From Pseudomonas paraversuta (GTDB taxonomy: Bacteria > Pseudomonadota > Gammaproteobacteria > Pseudomonadales > Pseudomonadaceae): a stretch of DNA of 64,000 nucleotides. The first letter of the stretch is position 1, and the number at the start of each line of letters is the position of its first letter. The notes below the pieces were generated by a model. It was given only the letters and a program-made list of their open reading frames with translations. It was not told the origin of the DNA and did not search any database. Location of the stretch: positions 248,001-312,000 of the forward strand of contig NZ_CAJFCL010000004.1 in assembly GCF_904063065.1 (NCBI RefSeq), in the 5' to 3' direction. This document shows, one piece after another, positions 60,967 to 64,000 of the stretch. Position numbers and translations under genes: made by a program.

Positions 60967-61921
60967 TTTGCGCAAGCCTCCGCTCAAGCCGGCTGGCCAA
61001 ATGCGACAGCGGCAGGTTGATCAACAGGTACAGGCCCGCCACGCAGAACAGAATCTCGAACGGCGAAAACGAAGTGGTGATGACTTCACGGCCACTTTTA
61101 AGCAACTCGGTAATCGCAATCACCGACACCAGAGAGGTGTCTTTTACCAGACTGATAAATTGCCCGGCCAAGGGTGGCAGCACGCGCTTGAAGGCTTGTG
61201 GCAGAACCACGTGACGCATCGACTGGCTGGCATTGAGACCCAGCGAGCGCGCCGCTTCGTCTTGCCCGCGGGCTATGGATTGCACGCCCGAGCGGATGAT
61301 TTCGGCCACATAGGCACCGGTAAACAGCGACAACGCGGCAATACCGGCAAACTCGCGGGACAGGTTGAGCACGGTGCCGATAAAGAAGTAAAAGATAAAA
61401 ATCTGTACCAGCAGCGGCGTGCCACGAACCAGTTCCACATACAGGGTCGACAGATCGCGCAGGGTCGGGTTTTTCGACAACCGGCAGAGCCCGGTGGCCA
61501 GGCCGATCAGCAACCCCAGCACACCGGATACCAGTGACAGCCAGACGGTGGTCCACAAGCCCCAGAGCAGCGGGCCTGCCGCCCAATGACGATTGACCCC
61601 CACCACATCGCCTTCGGCAACATCGTCACCTTCGGCCAGTTGCAGGCTGTTGTCGGCCACGGTCAGACGCTGTTCGGCGCCATCGTCACCTTTCAACACC
61701 ACTTCGGTATTGTCGCCCTTGCGCACCAGCTCAATCACGGTGGAGGTTTCGGCTGCCCGCTGGGCTTCTTCAGCCTGGTAGGCGAAGTACTGCGGGACTC
61801 GATTCCAGCGCCATTCGTAGGACATCAGCGAGGTGGCGTAGTACAGACCGCCCGCCAGACCGATGAGCACCAGCACGGTCAATACGTGCCAGGGCCACTG
61901 GGGTTTTTTTTGTTTGATCAC
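60959..61921 (-). CDS. Polar amino acid ABC transporter permease
   Basis: A 320-residue membrane protein from GTG 61921. TM1 (~13-31) is followed by an ~85-residue soluble insert (~32-117) not found in minimal GlnP/HisM permeases, then about five TM helices with the EAA loop as [22 protein letters not shown]. No second permease gene is present, so a homodimer is likely. It overlaps the ATPase gene by 8 nt. Confidence 0.92.
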   Translation of the reverse strand: MIKQKKPQWPWHVLTVLVLIGLAGGLYYATSLMSYEWRWNRVPQYFAYQAEEAQRAAETSTVIELVRKGDNTEVVLKGDDGAEQRLTVADNSLQLAEGDDVAEGDVVGVNRHWAAGPLLWGLWTTVWLSLVSGVLGLLIGLATGLCRLSKNPTLRDLSTLYVELVRGTPLLVQIFIFYFFIGTVLNLSREFAGIAALSLFTGAYVAEIIRSGVQSIARGQDEAARSLGLNASQSMRHVVLPQAFKRVLPPLAGQFISLVKDTSLVSVIAITELLKSGREVITTSFSPFEILFCVAGLYLLINLPLSHLASRLERRLAQSD

Positions 61922-62021
61922 TTTCAGGTTCCACGTTTTGTGTCGCTAGGGAGGCCGTCAATCGCGGGCAGGCTCGCTCCTGCAGGAGTTAACGCAAATG
62001 CTCGCGATTGAAGAGTCGGCC

Positions 62022-62819
62022 TTATTCCATGTCTTTGAGCCAGGCAGTGTCTTTGAACCACTTGTCATGGATGCGATCGTAGGTGCCGTCTTCGTGGATC
62101 TGGTGCAGGAAGTTGTTGATGTAGTTGATGCTGTCGTAGTCGCCTTTCTTCAGACCGAAGGCCAGCGGCTCGTAGGTGAATGGCTTGTCGAGGAACACCA
62201 GCTTGCCGTTACCGAACTTGTTGACGGCCACAACGTTGTACGGGGCGTCATAGATAAACGCATCGGCCTTGCCGTTTACCACGTCCAGTACCGCTTCCGG
62301 TTCGTTGTCATAGCCGTGGTACTGGGCTTTTGACATCAGTTTGCGGGCGACGATTTCACCCGTGGTGCCGATCTTCGAAGTCAGGCGGTATTGCGGGTCG
62401 TTGAGGTCTTTGTAGGACTTGACCTTGTCTTCCAGTTCTTTGCGAATCAGCAGGGTCTGGCCCACAACAATGAAGGGTTCGCTGAAATTGAGGCGCAGGT
62501 TGCGCTCCTGGGTCAGGGTCATGCCGCTGCCGATCATGTCGAACTTGTTGGTCATCAGGGCCGGGATGATGCCGTCATAGCCGGTGGACACCAGTTCCAG
62601 TTTGACGCCCATGGACTTGGCCATGGCTTTGAGCAGATCGACTTCGAAGCCAATGATCTGACCGCGTTTGTTAGTCATTTCGAACGGCATGTAGGTCGGG
62701 TCCATGCCCACTTTCAACGTACCGCGCTTGACCGCGTCCTCGATTGCGCCTGCATGAGCGGCGCTCACCGCCAGCAGTGCAGTGACACCGCACAGCAGTT
62801 TTGACAGAAACTTCTTCAT
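62022..62819 (-). CDS. Amino acid ABC transporter periplasmic binding protein
   Basis: A 265-residue family 3 solute-binding protein (start ATG 62819; ATG 62822 is equally possible, GGGGAG upstream). Signal peptide MKKFLSKLL...SAAHAG, then GTLKVGMDPTYMPFEM, GFEVDLLKAMAK and FDMIGSGMTLTQERNLRLNFSEPF. The ligand is a polar amino acid, but which one is not certain. First gene of the transporter operon. Confidence 0.93.
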   Translation of the reverse strand: MKKFLSKLLCGVTALLAVSAAHAGAIEDAVKRGTLKVGMDPTYMPFEMTNKRGQIIGFEVDLLKAMAKSMGVKLELVSTGYDGIIPALMTNKFDMIGSGMTLTQERNLRLNFSEPFIVVGQTLLIRKELEDKVKSYKDLNDPQYRLTSKIGTTGEIVARKLMSKAQYHGYDNEPEAVLDVVNGKADAFIYDAPYNVVAVNKFGNGKLVFLDKPFTYEPLAFGLKKGDYDSINYINNFLHQIHEDGTYDRIHDKWFKDTAWLKDME

Positions 62820-62964
62820 CATCAACTCCCCTCGACCTGCTTATAAAGGTGTTGGCCAGCGGCGGGCTCGATTCAAAAAGCCAATAAAGCCGGGCACTCA
62901 CCCATTCGGAGACGGATGCTAACTCACAGAAGGGTTATGAGACGAGTTTTACGATAGAAAAGCG

Positions 62965-63085
62965 CGACAGGCGGGGGGGGGCAGGCAGGTGTGATTTATA
63001 GCGGGTGATCTGTGTGGCAGCCGGCTTGCCGGCGATGCTATCGCGGGCAAGCCTGCTCCCGCAAAAGCAGGAGCAGGTTGCGCGC
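62965..63085. repeat. G9 run and REP element between the binding protein and opgH
   Basis: A run of nine G near 62973-62981. Then facing REP units CCGGCTTGCCGGCGATGC and ATCGCGGGCAAGCC, and a small hairpin CCTGCTCC...GGAGCAGG just after the opgH stop. Confidence 0.65.
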
Positions 63086-63091
63086 GTTAGA

Positions 63092-64000
63092 TCATGCTGC
63101 CGGTTGCAGGGGCAGCAACGGCGCGTGAGGATCGGCCGCAACCGATTCACGCCAGGCGTTCAGCCAGTCTTCGTGGCCTTCGCTCCATACCAGCGCATGC
63201 AGGCGGCCCAGTGCAACCGGGTCGCTCAACAACGCCATGCGCTCGTTATTGTTCAGACCCTGAGGCCCGACCTTGAGAGCATGACGCACGCGCTCGGCCC
63301 GCAGCCATTCAATCGGCTCGGCGGCACGGTGACGCGAGGTCGCCAGGCCACAGGCCAGGGCGTTCTGCTGCGGATCAACCACGGCCCGGACAAAGCCGTC
63401 ATGCAGCGCGCGGTAGCGGTTCTCGTGGGTGTACTCGGCGGTAGCCGACAACTCACGGGGCGGCGCGTATTCCTCAGGAATCAGGAACAGGCTTTCGTCA
63501 CGGGACTTGAGGCCCAGCTTGACCCGGCTGGAAATCACCGACACCGGAATCGACAGCATCAGCGAACCGACAATCGGCACCAGCCACCACAGAAAGCTCG
63601 GATTCAACCACAGTACCAACCCGGCCCAGGCCGCACCCAGCAGGGTTTGCGGGCCATGCCGGCGAACGGCTTCGCTCCATGGGGTGGAGTCATCGTCGCG
63701 TTGTGGCGAGTTCCAGGTCGCAGCCCAGCCAAGGAACGCAGCCAGTACAAAGCGGGTGTGGAAGATCATGCGCACCGGTGCCAGCAGCATCGAGAACAGC
63801 ATTTCCAGCAACATCGACAACGTGACCTTGAACTTGCCACCGAACTCTTTGGCGCCCTTGGCCCAGATCAGAATGATGCTGAGCAATTTAGGCAGGAACA
63901 GCAGCACGATGGTGGTCGAAAACAGCGCCACAGCCTTGTCCGGGTGCCATTGTGGCCACAGCGGATACAACTGGCGCGGTTCCATGAAGTACTGCGGTTC
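63092..64000 (-). CDS. opgH: Glucans biosynthesis glucosyltransferase H, C-terminal part (runs off the window)
   Basis: The last ~303 residues of OpgH/Mdo[39 protein letters not shown] and further TM helices belong to the C-terminal membrane part; the tail ends [26 protein letters not shown]. The full protein (about 850 residues) polymerises beta-1,2-glucan backbones of osmoregulated periplasmic glucans. The GT2 catalytic domain lies outside the window. The stop is TGA at 63092-63094. Confidence 0.93.
   Translation of the reverse strand, partial: EPQYFMEPRQLYPLWPQWHPDKAVALFSTTIVLLFLPKLLSIILIWAKGAKEFGGKFKVTLSMLLEMLFSMLLAPVRMIFHTRFVLAAFLGWAATWNSPQRDDDSTPWSEAVRRHGPQTLLGAAWAGLVLWLNPSFLWWLVPIVGSLMLSIPVSVISSRVKLGLKSRDESLFLIPEEYAPPRELSATAEYTHENRYRALHDGFVRAVVDPQQNALACGLATSRHRAAEPIEWLRAERVRHALKVGPQGLNNNERMALLSDPVALGRLHALVWSEGHEDWLNAWRESVAADPHAPLLPLQPAA

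Overview
The window is chromosomal DNA from a Pseudomonas of the fluorescens/putida/fragi lineage. This is inferred from the G+C-rich sequence, the Pseudomonas-type REP elements and the conserved gene orders pilMNOPQ-aroK-aroB-damX-gltBD-hemE, rpmE/priA-argS-(SPOR)-hslVU and ubiE-ubiJ-ubiB-hisI-hisE-tatABC. I see no rRNA, tRNA, CRISPR array, prophage or insertion sequence. The species is not determined.

Layout. 1-1063: the end of a TrxC-type thioredoxin gene and a convergent orphan ParA-family ATPase. 1378-19885: one tightly packed plus-strand operon of about 21 genes whose ends nearly all overlap (ATGA, GTGA or 8-29 nt). It is a type II PKS-like aryl-polyene (APE) pigment cluster. It encodes two ACPs, two full ketosynthases, a chain-length-factor-like half ketosynthase, a ketoreductase, two hot-dog dehydratase domains (one fused to the AMP-forming starter ligase), a thioesterase, an aromatic amino acid ammonia-lyase, a glycosyltransferase, two acyltransferases, a methyltransferase, a FAD enzyme with flavin-halogenase signatures, a LolA-like carrier, an MMPL exporter, a CPA2-antiporter-like membrane protein and two lipoproteins. 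The genes suggest a pathway: an aryl acid made by the lyase is loaded on an ACP, extended and reduced to a conjugated polyene, then acylated or esterified to a lipid and moved to the outer membrane.

19912-22214: a divergent LysR regulator/MFS efflux pair. 22279-37534 (minus strand): hemE, gltD, gltB, damX, aroB, aroK and pilQPONM, covering haem, glutamate synthase, shikimate and type IV pilus functions. 37739-40165: PBP1A. 40443-42974 (minus): malic enzyme, a secreted nuclease and ribosomal protein L31. 43194-50632 (plus): priA, argS, an FtsN-like SPOR protein, hslV and hslU behind a very good RpoH-type promoter, and a DUF971 gene.

50709-51865 (minus): a phasin phaF and a small PHA-system gene. 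These are the only parts left of the mcl-PHA locus, which in other pseudomonads carries phaC1-phaZ-phaC2-phaD and phaI here. 51976-58026: ubiquinone biosynthesis (ubiE, ubiJ, ubiB), hisI, hisE, tatABC and rsmE. 58271-60187: a chemoreceptor. 60232-62819 (minus): a polar amino acid ABC transporter (ATPase, permease, binding protein). 63092-64000 (minus): the C-terminal part of the glucan glucosyltransferase OpgH.

Points most worth a second look: the halogenase-like enzyme and unusual lyase selectivity residues in the APE operon, REP palindromes translated as part of the signal peptides of two APE envelope proteins, the gutted PHA locus, the short PilQ without AMIN domains, and an rpmE terminator embedded in the signal-peptide codons of the following nuclease gene.
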